The notes beneath the pieces are model-generated. The model did not search any database and was not told the origin of the DNA. It saw only the letters and a list, made by a program, of their open reading frames with translations. Shown here piece after piece: positions 18,922-27,536 of a DNA stretch of 33,417 nucleotides. This DNA comes from an uncultured Clostridia bacterium (GTDB taxonomy: Bacteria > Bacillota > Clostridia > Christensenellales > UBA1242): the NCBI GenBank assembly GCA_947629745.1, contig CANREZ010000001.1, forward strand, positions 189,181 through 222,597, written 5' to 3'. The position numbers and the translations under genes were made by a program. Every line of letters starts with the position of its first letter. Within the stretch, counting starts at the first letter, position 1.

Positions 18922-20697
18922 TTATTTTAGTACAGCTTTTATGCGGCGAACGCCTGCACCACAACTCTCTTCTTTTATGATATGGAACGTGCCAAGTTCG
19001 CTAGTATTCTTCACATGAGGACCTTTGCAAATTTCCTTGCTATAATCTCCCATGCTATACACTGTCACTTGGTCGCCATATTTGCTATCGAATAGTCCAA
19101 TGGCGCCGGACTTCTTCGCCTCGTCCACTGTGGTTGTGATACATGTGACTGGCAGAGCAGCCTTGATCGCACGATTCACTTCATCCTCAATTTCCTTGAT
19201 CTCCTCTGGGGTCATTTTGTGGTCGAGATTGAAGTCAAAACGCAAGCGCTCTGGAGTATTGTTGCTGCCGCGTTGGTGCAGGTCAGATCCATACTTCTTC
19301 CTAAGTGCGGCATGGAGCAGGTGAGTTGCAGTGTGATACTTTGTCTCCATCTCACCCGTGCCAGATAATCCACTAGTAAAGACCTTGGTATTATCTCGGG
19401 AGGCATTGCGATGCGCCTCACGACATCTATTATATTCCTCCATATCTAGAGATAGGTTATTTTCCTTTGCCATCTCGATAGTGAGTTCAATTGGGAAGCC
19501 AAATGTCTCATACAGCCTAAACGCCACATCTCCTGGAAATACTGTGCCACTAATTGTGGACAGAGCCTTTCTAAATTCCTTTAGTCCCTGGCCAATAGTG
19601 TTATTAAATTTCTTTATCTCACGCACAAGTTCGGTCGTGACAAATTCGTGGTTTGTTTCAAGGCAAGTGTAATATTCCTTGAATTGGCTAATGTATAGCT
19701 CGGCTAATTCCACTAGTCTCATCGCGTCAATATTGAGTCCGCGGGCGTAATTAACCGATCTGCGGATCAGCCTCCTTAGCACATATCCACGGCCAAGATT
19801 TGATGGGGTGGTAGGATATTCATCGCCAAGTATCATAGTAGCAGCTCGCATATGATCTGCTATTATCCTCATGGCGCGAGTGGTGTCATGGTCTTTGCCA
19901 TAAGTCTTGCCCGATGCAGCCTCTATCCAATGAATTGCAGGTAGATATGCATCGCAGCTGTACACACTGTCTAGTCCATTTAGCACGCAGCACACACGCT
20001 CTAGTCCCATGCCGGTGTCAATATTCTTTTGCTCCATCTCCACTAGTTTGTGGTCCTCGGTGTGGCGATAACCCATGAAGACATCGTTCCAGATCTCAAG
20101 GTATCTGCCGCAGTTACAGGATGGGTTGCAGTTTGGCCCACATGGAGCTTTGTCTGTGATGAAGAACATCTCACTATCTGGTCCGCAAGGGCCGACGTCG
20201 GATGCTTGCCACCAATTGTCCTCGCAGTAGAATATGTGATCCTTTGGGATGCCAAGGCTTGCCCATTTATTGTATGCCTCAGTGTCACGCGGAGCATCGC
20301 TATTGCCTGCAAAAACTGTGACGGCCAAGCGTTCTACTGGGATATCCAAGTACTCCTTTGAGGTGAGGAATTCGAAGCTATAGGATATCATCTCATCCTT
20401 GAAGAAATCCCCAAGACTCCAATTGCCTAGCATCTCAAAGCATGTCAGGTGTCCGATATCTCCCACTTCGTCAATGTCGTTGGTGCGGATGCATTTCTGA
20501 TAATCGCACAGACGCTTTCCCGCAGGATGTGGTTGGCCTAGTAAATATGGGATAAGTGGGTGCATTCCGGCTGTGGTAAATAGCACGGAATTGTCGTTCT
20601 GCGGCACTAAGCTCGCACTGTCTATTTGCTTGTGTCCATGACTTGTGAAGTATTTTAGCCACAAGTCCTTAATTTGCTTTGTAGTATAATGTTTCAT
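18922..20697 (-). CDS. alaS: Alanyl-tRNA synthetase, short form without C-Ala domain
   Basis: It charges tRNA-Ala with alanine in the cytoplasm. The class II catalytic core is clear: RTNDIDEVGD...FEMLGNWSLGDFF (motif 2 region), RYLEIWNDVFM and GMGLER. The editing domain keeps HTATH (HxxxH) and CKGPH (CxxxH) zinc ligands. At 591 residues it stops right after the editing domain, whereas the usual bacterial enzyme is about 870-880 with a C-terminal DHHA1/C-Ala domain. A Cys-rich insert, CGPNCNPSCNCG, precedes RYLEIWNDVF and resembles what I recall from short AlaRS of candidate-phyla bacteria. ATG 20697 is preceded by AAAGGA. It lies 9 bases downstream of dnaB, probably in the same operon. It could be the sole or a second AlaRS; the window cannot tell. 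Confidence 0.93.
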   Translation of the reverse strand: MKHYTTKQIKDLWLKYFTSHGHKQIDSASLVPQNDNSVLFTTAGMHPLIPYLLGQPHPAGKRLCDYQKCIRTNDIDEVGDIGHLTCFEMLGNWSLGDFFKDEMISYSFEFLTSKEYLDIPVERLAVTVFAGNSDAPRDTEAYNKWASLGIPKDHIFYCEDNWWQASDVGPCGPDSEMFFITDKAPCGPNCNPSCNCGRYLEIWNDVFMGYRHTEDHKLVEMEQKNIDTGMGLERVCCVLNGLDSVYSCDAYLPAIHWIEAASGKTYGKDHDTTRAMRIIADHMRAATMILGDEYPTTPSNLGRGYVLRRLIRRSVNYARGLNIDAMRLVELAELYISQFKEYYTCLETNHEFVTTELVREIKKFNNTIGQGLKEFRKALSTISGTVFPGDVAFRLYETFGFPIELTIEMAKENNLSLDMEEYNRCREAHRNASRDNTKVFTSGLSGTGEMETKYHTATHLLHAALRKKYGSDLHQRGSNNTPERLRFDFNLDHKMTPEEIKEIEDEVNRAIKAALPVTCITTTVDEAKKSGAIGLFDSKYGDQVTVYSMGDYSKEICKGPHVKNTSELGTFHIIKEESCGAGVRRIKAVLK

Positions 20698-20706
20698 AAT
20701 TGTCCT

Positions 20707-22170
20707 TTAAAATATATCGTCTATATTGCCGTCGTCGATAGGTGTCATATCTGGCTCATCATCGCTATCTTCTGCCTGCTTCTTAGCCTTCTTTGGGGCA
20801 GAGGCGTACAATGATTGTTTGTTAGCATCTTTTTCGAGATTCACAAAGGTGGTTGTGCTTGGTATCCACTTGACAGGTATGGTCTTTAGCTCACCATTCC
20901 TATGCTTTGCTATTATGATCTCAGCTAAGTTCCTGCCTTTCTCTGCTTCAGGAGCATCTGCGTACATATCTGGTCTATAGATGAACATGACTATATCGGC
21001 ATCTTGCTCGATAGAGCCTGATTCACGCAGGTCAGATAGCATTGGCCTATGATCTTTCCTTGCCTCAGGGTTACGAGATAACTGAGATAGTAGCAGGATT
21101 GGCACATTTAGTTCACGTGCTGCGATCTTTAGACTACGGGTGATCTCGCTCACTTCCTGTTGCCTATTATCTGTGGATTTGCCACTGGACATGAGCTGCA
21201 GGTAGTCTATCATGACAATATCTAGACCTTTTTCGCTCTTTAACCTCCTACATTTTGACAAAATGTTGGCAGGAGTATTCAGTGAGCTATCGTCCACATA
21301 TATCTCTGCTTGGTCAAACTTTGTCTTTGCTTGGAGCAGGGCTTGCCACTCAGTCTTATTGAGTTCGCCTTTTAACGCTTTGCCCATATCGACATAGGCT
21401 AGCGAGCAGATGGATCTCTGGGCGAGTTGAATCTTTGGCATCTCAAGAGAGAATATAGCGACCTTTTTCTTGCCACTCACTGCAGCATAGTTCACTATAT
21501 TCATAGCAAGAGAAGTTTTACCGCAACCAGGTCGGGCTGCTATTAGTATCAGGTCACTATTTTGTAGACCATTTGTCACCTCGTCTAGGCCAAATAGTCC
21601 GGTGCTGATACCGCGCAGGCTATCCTTATCCTTTTGGATAGTCTCGAATTTCTCTAACACTTCGTTGAACGTTGGCTGAATGGACGTGAGTGAGGAGCGC
21701 TCTTCATTCTGAGATATGGAGAATATTGCACTCTCGGCGAATTCTATTGCGTGGTCCTTGTCCTTGCCATTGTATGCGTTCTCTATAATATCGTTGGATG
21801 CGGATATTAGTTGGCGGAGGATGCTATCGCGCTTTACCATATCCATATATGTTTTAAAGTTGCTTGCACTAGGCACGCTATTTGTAAGCGTTGCGATATA
21901 ATCATATCCGCCCACGCTATCTAGCATATTCTCATTCTCTAATTCGTCCACTAAGGTTACTAAGTCAATAGGCCTGCCTGCAGTGTACACCTGATACATT
22001 GCATGGAATATCAGTTTGTGGGCCTCTAGATAAAAGTCGCCTTCCTTTAGTTCGTTTAGGATGGATATAGGCGCGCTCTCATCAATTAGGGCACACCCTA
22101 GCACACATTGCTCATTTTCCACACTATGAGGCAGAATTTTTGAGGTCTTATTCTTGCTTGATTCGTTCAT
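20707..22170 (-). CDS. dnaB: Replicative DNA helicase DnaB
   Basis: This is the hexameric ATP-driven helicase that unwinds the replication fork. The N-terminal DnaB domain opens with LPHSVENEQCVLGCALID. The RecA-like domain has Walker A ARPGCGKTSLA, Walker B VMIDYLQLM and the DnaB-typical LLSQLSRNPEARKDHRPMLSDLRESGSIEQDAD with the arginine-finger region after it. Length (487) is slightly above the usual 440-460, owing to a charged C-terminal tail (KKAKKQAEDSDDEPDMTPIDD). ATG 22170 has GAAGGA upstream. It starts 2 bases after the end of the small membrane-protein gene and ends 9 bases before alaS, so the genes are almost certainly co-transcribed. Confidence 0.96.
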   Translation of the reverse strand: MNESSKNKTSKILPHSVENEQCVLGCALIDESAPISILNELKEGDFYLEAHKLIFHAMYQVYTAGRPIDLVTLVDELENENMLDSVGGYDYIATLTNSVPSASNFKTYMDMVKRDSILRQLISASNDIIENAYNGKDKDHAIEFAESAIFSISQNEERSSLTSIQPTFNEVLEKFETIQKDKDSLRGISTGLFGLDEVTNGLQNSDLILIAARPGCGKTSLAMNIVNYAAVSGKKKVAIFSLEMPKIQLAQRSICSLAYVDMGKALKGELNKTEWQALLQAKTKFDQAEIYVDDSSLNTPANILSKCRRLKSEKGLDIVMIDYLQLMSSGKSTDNRQQEVSEITRSLKIAARELNVPILLLSQLSRNPEARKDHRPMLSDLRESGSIEQDADIVMFIYRPDMYADAPEAEKGRNLAEIIIAKHRNGELKTIPVKWIPSTTTFVNLEKDANKQSLYASAPKKAKKQAEDSDDEPDMTPIDDGNIDDIF

Positions 22171-22172
22171 AA

Positions 22173-22463
22173 TTATTTATCCTTCTTGTTAGATTTTTTA
22201 TCGCTCTTGATTGTAGTAGAGGAGTGGATATGATCACTTGCCTCGTCCTCAGCCTTCTTCACACTGAGTCCGGCATGGATTATTAGACATAGCAGGAATA
22301 CAACTAGTCCACTACCCACGGTGATTAGAATGGAATATATCTGTTGCATATTGCGTGTCAGCACTGCGGCTAGCACCATAAATGGCAGGGCAATTAGCCC
22401 ATATATTAGGTACAACTTCGCGGTCGCTTTCACCCTTCGTTTGTCAAAATAATATTCATTCAT
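22173..22463 (-). CDS. Small membrane protein with two transmembrane helices
   Basis: The family is not recognised. It has 96 residues with a basic N-terminus (DKRRVKATAK), two hydrophobic helices at about residues 17-37 and 44-66, and a hydrophilic Lys/Ser/Asp-rich tail (SDKKSNKKDK) that is probably cytoplasmic. ATG 22463 follows GGAGAC. It sits 2 bases before dnaB and 59 bases after the lipoprotein gene on the same strand, so it is likely part of that operon. Why it is coupled to replication genes is unknown. Confidence 0.8.
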   Translation of the reverse strand: MNEYYFDKRRVKATAKLYLIYGLIALPFMVLAAVLTRNMQQIYSILITVGSGLVVFLLCLIIHAGLSVKKAEDEASDHIHSSTTIKSDKKSNKKDK

Positions 22464-22522
22464 ACGTTTTTTGTCTCCTATTATATTATCACATAAATAT
22501 ATCTTTTACAAGTAACAAAGTC

Positions 22523-23428
22523 TTAATTGGATTCATTAGACTGGTCTTTTGGCGCACGTTTCTTTTTCACATAATTTCCCACTGCGATCACTATTAACAT
22601 CACAGCAACCGATCCTGCGATGATTGCAGATAAGATGTACCAATTAGTTGCATTCGGGATATTATAGTAAAATTTTAGATAAAAATCTTTTCCCACATCA
22701 TCAGTTAAATTCCACTGATACTTCGTGTAGCCATAGGTCTCGTCATATTCCACACTATCGGCATTGGTGTGCATCTTGGTGCTAGGGCAGATGTAGGATT
22801 GGGTGATATTCAGCGAATCGGTGAAATTGTCCATCGTGTATTCCGTGCCCTCCATGTATGAGGCAAATACTTCACGGTTGGACTCATCCTCCATGAATGA
22901 CTGGAACCAGTTCTTAGAATATGTGGCATAGTGTATGACGAAATATTCTTCTTCAAGCACATATCCTGTATCTTCCTCTTCTTCTGGTGGAGTTGGTTCT
23001 TCCTCAGACGGGAATAGACTGCCTGTACTAAATAGGTAGAACATATTAAGGATATCTTCATTTGCATACGTCCTAGATATTTGGGCTACATATGAAGAGG
23101 AGTTATCGAGCGTCCTACACAGTATCTGCAAGCCATTCATGTAGTAGTCACGCTGGGCAGGGTCGTCCTTAAAATACACATTCATCGCTTGATTGTAATC
23201 AGATTTTAGATTGCTACAATAAGCGGACGCATCGGCATAGAAATTATCAAAGATAGTCTTTGCGGTATTACTTGTAGTGACATTCGAGCTAGGTTTCTCC
23301 ACAGTGATCAGATATTCATCACGAATAGAGCCATTGCCGCTAATAGTGCGACTAAAATCCACACTCGCACAGCCAGTGACAAATACACACATTATGGATA
23401 AAAGTAATGCAAATAAAAACTTTTTCAT
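22523..23428 (-). CDS. Predicted lipoprotein with C-terminal transmembrane helix
   Basis: The N-terminus MKKFLFALLLSIMCVFVTGC is a clear lipoprotein signal with lipobox VTGC, so the mature protein starts at Cys20. The body is about 240 residues, with an acidic Glu/Pro-rich linker near residue 145-155 (EEEPTPPEEEED) and several Asn-Ser/Thr patches. A second membrane helix lies near residues 262-286 (WYILSAIIAGSVAVMLIVIAV) followed by a basic KKKRAPK tail. The first residues of the mature chain (VDFSRTISGNGSIRDEYLITV) are reminiscent of LppM-like domains, but this is weak. ATG 23428 has AGGAG. First gene of the minus-strand operon leading into dnaB and alaS. Confidence 0.82.
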   Translation of the reverse strand: MKKFLFALLLSIMCVFVTGCASVDFSRTISGNGSIRDEYLITVEKPSSNVTTSNTAKTIFDNFYADASAYCSNLKSDYNQAMNVYFKDDPAQRDYYMNGLQILCRTLDNSSSYVAQISRTYANEDILNMFYLFSTGSLFPSEEEPTPPEEEEDTGYVLEEEYFVIHYATYSKNWFQSFMEDESNREVFASYMEGTEYTMDNFTDSLNITQSYICPSTKMHTNADSVEYDETYGYTKYQWNLTDDVGKDFYLKFYYNIPNATNWYILSAIIAGSVAVMLIVIAVGNYVKKKRAPKDQSNESN

Positions 23429-23443
23429 ACTACTCCTACGATA

Positions 23444-23472
23444 ATTATATAATATTACACTTTTAAAGTAAA
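23444..23472 (-). promoter_or_regulatory. Promoter of lipoprotein-dnaB-alaS operon
   Basis: On the minus strand, TTTACT (23472-23467), 17 nt, TATAAT (23449-23444), a good housekeeping-sigma match placed just upstream of the lipoprotein ribosome site. Confidence 0.6.
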
Positions 23473-23479
23473 GTAAGTG

Positions 23480-23517
23480 AATTGTACCATTCTACAATTA
23501 TCGTCAACTATCGATAG
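23480..23517. promoter_or_regulatory. Palindromes in lipoprotein/tspO divergent region
   Basis: AATTGTA-CCATTC-TACAATT (23480-23499) is a perfect 7-bp inverted repeat eight bases upstream of the operon -35. CTATCGATAG (23508-23517) is a perfect palindrome beside it. The placement suits regulator binding, but no regulator can be named. Confidence 0.4.
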
Positions 23518-23590
23518 GAAAATTATTCAAATTGCTACATAAGTGCGTGACCCATAAAATATAATAATACAAATAACCTTGGGGTGAGAA

Positions 23591-24061
23591 ATGAAAGAAA
23601 AGAAAGATACTTTTTGGAATTTAATACTATCAATACTCGCAGCAGGCACAGTAGCGCTACTGTCAAACGCGTTCGTCAATACCAATAGTCTATGGTACAA
23701 TTCACTCTTGCTTCCTGCTTTTTATCCACCAAATATAGTCTTTGCCATAGTGTGGAGCATAGTTTACATCCTCTTTGCAGGGATAATATTTTATCTATTG
23801 CAAAATGGCAAATTCACTCGCGACCTGACTGCAGTATTTATCGGAAACGGCATACTAAATGTGGCTTGGACTCTAGGCTTCTTCACATTACAAAATGTCA
23901 GCCTTGGTCTAGGCATAATCATCGCTAACCTGATATTCGCAGGCACTCTCACGTATCTATTATTCAAGCAAAATAAGACTGTAGGATTCATTAGCCTAAT
24001 ATATCTAGCATGGTTAGCCTTTGCCACCACTCTAAATGCCTTTATCTTTGTGTTAAACTAG
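23591..24061 (+). CDS. tspO: TspO/MBR family membrane protein
   Basis: This is a five-helix membrane protein of the tryptophan-rich sensory protein/benzodiazepine-receptor family, known to bind tetrapyrroles such as protoporphyrin. Its 156 residues match family length. Typical elements are visible: WYNSLLLPAFYPPNIVFAIVWSIVYILFA near residues 35-63, the NVAWTLGFF stretch in helix 3, and the closing AWLAFATTLNAFIFVLN. ATG 23591 follows GGGGTGAG. It stands alone, divergent from the dnaB operon and convergent with copZ. No haem or porphyrin genes are nearby, so its ligand here is unknown. Confidence 0.93.
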   Translation: MKEKKDTFWNLILSILAAGTVALLSNAFVNTNSLWYNSLLLPAFYPPNIVFAIVWSIVYILFAGIIFYLLQNGKFTRDLTAVFIGNGILNVAWTLGFFTLQNVSLGLGIIIANLIFAGTLTYLLFKQNKTVGFISLIYLAWLAFATTLNAFIFVLN

Positions 24062-24088
24062 AAAATAGCAGTATATCTTTGTGTTAAA
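24043..24088 (+). repeat. 15-nt direct repeat at the tspO 3' end
   Basis: TATCTTTGTGTTAAA occurs at 24043-24057, spanning the last tspO codons, and again at 24074-24088 just after the stop. It may be a small local duplication of the gene end; no function is evident. Confidence 0.6.
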
Positions 24089-24205
24089 GATTACTAAACC
24101 TAAAGAATTAGATAATATAAAAAAATATTATCACAAAAAATTTAATCAAGTAAGTTAGCAAAGTAGTTGCTAGCAAATGTAAATGCTAATTACAAATATG
24201 GATAC

Positions 24206-24235
24206 AAAAAGTGCACCACAGCGGGTGCACTTTTT
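24206..24235. terminator. Bidirectional terminator between tspO and copZ
   Basis: A5-GTGCACC, loop ACAGCG, GGTGCAC-T5. The 12-bp stem has A and T runs at its ends and lies between convergent genes. Confidence 0.88.
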
Positions 24236-24257
24236 ATTTGTATTATTTTGCTTGTGA

Positions 24258-24476
24258 TTAGTCCACTAGGGTATAACCTAATTCTTCCGTGACGGACTTT
24301 AGGGTGGCAGAGTCTAGAGGAGATTTTGATACTATCTCCACTTTGCCAGATGCATAGTCTGCATGGACTTTTGTGACACCAGCAAGGTTGCCAAAAGCTG
24401 TCTCCACGCGCTTTGCACAGTGTGCGCAGTGCATACCACTAATTGTAATAGTTGTATTAATTTTCTTGCCAAACAT
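24258..24476 (-). CDS. copZ: CopZ-like copper chaperone (heavy-metal-associated domain)
   Basis: This 72-residue single heavy-metal-associated domain binds Cu(I) and passes it to the ATPase. The metal site MHCAHC (MxCxxC) lies near residues 15-20 in a beta-alpha-beta-beta-alpha-beta sized chain. ATG 24476 is two bases after the copA stop, and its AAGGAG ribosome site lies over the end of copA, so it is co-transcribed and probably coupled. Terminator follows. Confidence 0.92.
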   Translation of the reverse strand: MFGKKINTTITISGMHCAHCAKRVETAFGNLAGVTKVHADYASGKVEIVSKSPLDSATLKSVTEELGYTLVD

Positions 24477-24478
24477 AA

Positions 24479-26695
24479 TTATCTCTCCTTATTTACTTTT
24501 ATTAGTTTTAGTCTCAGAGCGTTAAAGACTACACTTAGGCTGCTTACCATCATGCAGGCACTTGCAATCATTGGGTTAATTAGAATATTTGCAAATCGTA
24601 GTGCACCGAGAGCAATAGGTATCATGAGCGAGTTGTAGAAGAACGCCCAGAATAAATTTTGCTTTATATTCCTTATAGTATACTTGCTTATTTTTAACAA
24701 GTCCAATATTTTAGACAAATTGTCTTTTAGTAGGATGATATCAGCTGAATCGATGGCAATACTTGTGCCACCTTGCACGCTCACGCCAATATTTGCTGAT
24801 GCTAGTGCTGGGCTATCGTTGATGCCGTCTCCGCACATCATGACGATATTTCCTTCACTTTGCAACTTGCGGATAAACTTTGCTTTGTCACTTGGGAGTA
24901 TCTCTGCTACTATCTCATCTATGCCAAGAGCGCTTCCAATAGACTCTGCTACTTCCTGCCTATCTCCAGATAACATCACCACACGCAGACCTTGGTCCTT
25001 CAGACTAGATACGACGTCTTTTGCCTCCTCGCGGATTATATCTTTAACTCCAAATGTGGCTACATGAGAGCCATCTATTGCCATATACACTAGACTATTG
25101 CCACTAGCGGCGAGTGCTTTAGTATCAGCCGAGTGCGTGATCTTTACCTTGTTATTTCTTAGTAATTTCTCGTTGCCAAGGAGTATTCTTTTATTTTTAA
25201 TCACAGCACTGAGCCCGTAGCCTGCGAGATTCTCCACGTCCTTTGTTTCTAGGAGTGTTAGACCATTATCCATTGCATAGGATGTAAATGCGCGGGATAT
25301 TGGGTGAGTGGATTTTTCCTCCAAGGAATTTGCTATCTCTAACAAGTCTTTGTCACTAAGGCTTGAGTAGTTGTTGATAGATGAAATTTTCAGTTGTCCA
25401 TAGGTGAGTGTGCCAGTTTTGTCGAAGACTACGACATTTGTCTTGCTGGATAGTTCTAGCGACTCACTTTTCTTTACTAAGATGCCAGACTTAGCACACA
25501 CTCCCACACTGACCACTACCGATAGAGGAGTGGCAAGACCTAGCGCACATGGGCAAGCCACAACAAGGGTTGTAGCGAATGTAACAAGGGCAGTATTGAT
25601 ACCCGCACCGATTATCATGTAGACTGCAAAGCCAATAGTTGCAATTGCCATCACTAGCGGCACAAATATTCCACTCACAGTGTCAGCGATTTTTGCAATA
25701 GGCATTTTGGTATTAGTGGCCTCGACAACTAACCTTACTATCTCAGATATGGTGGAGTCCTTGCCAATCTTCTCCGCTCTGTAGAGGATATATCCGTCAA
25801 AATTGATGCTGCCGGCAAGCACTTTATCTCCCACATTCTTTGTGGCAGGCACGCTCTCGCCCGTGATAAATGATTCATCAAAGTGCCCCGAGCCACTAGT
25901 GATAGTGCCGTCGACCGCTATTTTGTCACCCGCATGGCACACGACTATATCTCCAATTTTTATCTCGTCGATTGTGGTTACTACTTCCTTGCCATCACGC
26001 AGGATAGTAGCATTTGGTGGGGTGATCTGCACCAAGTCGCGTATGGCACTAATTGTGCGGGACTTGCTAGCATGGTCAATAGTTCGGCCTAGTTTTATGA
26101 AATAAATTATCATAGCACAGGACTCGAAGTATAGGTTGTCCACAAACATTGCCTGTCCCTGCCATATCATAACGAGGGAGTAAATGCTGTATCCTAGACT
26201 AGTTAGCACACCTAGTATTACCAGTGTGTCCATATTTGGCCGGCCATGGAACAACGCTTTCGTGCCTGTGTAGAATATATCATAACCGTAGATGATGAAT
26301 ATTAGTGCTAGGGATAGCATCACCATGCTGTAGACTTTTGGCGCATGATGCATGCTAAGAATCTTTGGTACTGGCAGGCCTATCATGTGACCCATGGATA
26401 GGTACATCATAAGTAGTATTAGTATGCCGAATATCACAAGTAGGGTGATAGGCAGTGCCATACTTCGTTCCTGCTGCATTCGGTATATTCCCGTACTCTT
26501 GTAGCCCGATTCCTTTATGAATCCCTCGATCTTCTTTTGGTCAAGGATAGCCTCATCATACTCGATGGTAGCATTTGCCATCACGAGATTGACTGAAGCA
26601 GATATTATGCCTGTTTGCTTATTTAGATATTTCTCAATAGCATTAGAGCACGCACTGCAACTCATGCCACTAATGCCAAGTGTTATCTTCTTCAA
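24479..26695 (-). CDS. copA: Copper-exporting P1B-type ATPase
   Basis: It pumps Cu(I) out of the cytoplasm using ATP. In order: one N-terminal metal-binding domain with MSCSAC, membrane helices, the actuator loop with FITGESVPATK, the CPC transport motif in VVACPCALGLATP, the phosphorylation site DKTGTLT, STHPI (the P1B His-Pro motif), GDGINDSPALA, then helices with FFYNSLMIP and MMVSSLSVVFNALRL, whose YN and MxxSS residues mark the Cu(I) class. Its 738 residues are normal. The start is TTG (26695) with GGAGAG upstream; the first ATG lies inside the metal motif, so TTG is required. No CsoR or CopY gene is adjacent. Confidence 0.96.
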   Translation of the reverse strand: MKKITLGISGMSCSACSNAIEKYLNKQTGIISASVNLVMANATIEYDEAILDQKKIEGFIKESGYKSTGIYRMQQERSMALPITLLVIFGILILLMMYLSMGHMIGLPVPKILSMHHAPKVYSMVMLSLALIFIIYGYDIFYTGTKALFHGRPNMDTLVILGVLTSLGYSIYSLVMIWQGQAMFVDNLYFESCAMIIYFIKLGRTIDHASKSRTISAIRDLVQITPPNATILRDGKEVVTTIDEIKIGDIVVCHAGDKIAVDGTITSGSGHFDESFITGESVPATKNVGDKVLAGSINFDGYILYRAEKIGKDSTISEIVRLVVEATNTKMPIAKIADTVSGIFVPLVMAIATIGFAVYMIIGAGINTALVTFATTLVVACPCALGLATPLSVVVSVGVCAKSGILVKKSESLELSSKTNVVVFDKTGTLTYGQLKISSINNYSSLSDKDLLEIANSLEEKSTHPISRAFTSYAMDNGLTLLETKDVENLAGYGLSAVIKNKRILLGNEKLLRNNKVKITHSADTKALAASGNSLVYMAIDGSHVATFGVKDIIREEAKDVVSSLKDQGLRVVMLSGDRQEVAESIGSALGIDEIVAEILPSDKAKFIRKLQSEGNIVMMCGDGINDSPALASANIGVSVQGGTSIAIDSADIILLKDNLSKILDLLKISKYTIRNIKQNLFWAFFYNSLMIPIALGALRFANILINPMIASACMMVSSLSVVFNALRLKLIKVNKER

Positions 26696-26723
26696 CTAAA
26701 TTTCTCTCCAAAAAAGTTATCTT

Positions 26724-26781
26724 ATTGTATCACAATAATTACCTATCCGCAAAAAAAATATTTGTGTAGTAGAGCCCTACA
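26724..26781 (-). promoter_or_regulatory. Putative copA promoter with upstream inverted repeat
   Basis: On the minus strand TTGCGG (26752-26747), 17 nt, TACAAT (26729-26724). Just upstream, TGTAG-N7-CTACA (26765-26781) is an inverted repeat that could bind a metal-responsive repressor or activator. It does not match a CopY or CsoR box well. Confidence 0.4.
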
Positions 26782-26871
26782 ATCGAAAAATTTTCTATTA
26801 TTACAATATTTTTAAAATTTTTTGTATCAAAACGGGGCAGACTGTGGCGATCTCATATAACGTAAATATAT

Positions 26872-26901
26872 TTGGTGGCAGAGTGTATATTATGGTATAA
26901 T
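26872..26901 (+). promoter_or_regulatory. Putative promoter of Nudix gene
   Basis: TTGGTG (26872-26877), 18 nt, TATAAT (26896-26901), ending 17 bases before the ATG. The -10 is perfect and the -35 is partial. Confidence 0.55.
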
Positions 26902-26918
26902 ATTTCTAGAGGGTAAGA

Positions 26919-27416
26919 ATGGAATTAGTAGATATTTTTGATAGACGCAGGACGCCTCAAGGCCGGGTGAAGGAACGCCACGACCTAGCAGATGGCGAAT
27001 ATAGGATATCCGTACATATATGGATAATAGATGGGGATAAGATACTTGTGCAACAACGCTCACTCTCGTCCCATAGATTTGCTGGGCTTTGGTCACAAAC
27101 TGCGGGTGGCGTGGATGCAGGTGAGAGCAGCCTCGATGCTTGCAAGCGTGAGTGTATGGAGGAGCTTGGCTTAAGTATCACAGACCAGGATATATCTTTC
27201 GTTGGCAGTTATGCTAGGACTAACGACATTGTAGATATATTCGCTGTGGAGCACGAGATTGATTTGGCTAAACTTGTCAAGCAAGATAGCGAGGTAAATG
27301 ATATCCGCATGCTGACACTGGATGAATTTGACCGCATGATTGATAGCGGCCTAGTCGTGCCATCTATCGACCCATCGTATACATATTTTAAGAATTATTT
27401 GAAGATGTATAGGTAA
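26919..27416 (+). CDS. Nudix hydrolase
   Basis: It hydrolyses a nucleoside-diphosphate-linked substrate or acts on isopentenyl-type diphosphates; the exact substrate cannot be read from sequence. The complete Nudix box GGVDAGESSLDACKRECMEELGL fits GX5EX7REUXEEXGU near residues 63-85. The N-terminal ELVDIFDRRRTPQGRVKERHDL and HIWIIDGDKILVQQR resemble the YfcD/IDI-like subgroup that begins 'E..DI.D'. Length 165 fits. ATG 26919 follows AGAGGG. Single-gene unit with its own promoter and terminator, divergent from copA. Confidence 0.93.
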   Translation: MELVDIFDRRRTPQGRVKERHDLADGEYRISVHIWIIDGDKILVQQRSLSSHRFAGLWSQTAGGVDAGESSLDACKRECMEELGLSITDQDISFVGSYARTNDIVDIFAVEHEIDLAKLVKQDSEVNDIRMLTLDEFDRMIDSGLVVPSIDPSYTYFKNYLKMYR

Positions 27417-27436
27417 GGGATAAAATAAAATTATAT

Positions 27437-27464
27437 AAGACCTTTATTATTAGGGGTCTTTTTT
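27437..27464 (+). terminator. Terminator of Nudix gene
   Basis: AAGACC pairs with GGTCTT across a 12-base loop, followed by TTTT (a longer T run counting the stem end). Confidence 0.8.
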
Positions 27465-27536
27465 GTGCAGGGAACGGTCCTTGATTTTAACAAGTAATCT
27501 ATAAAATATAATGCAAATATTTTATCTCTTTATTTT

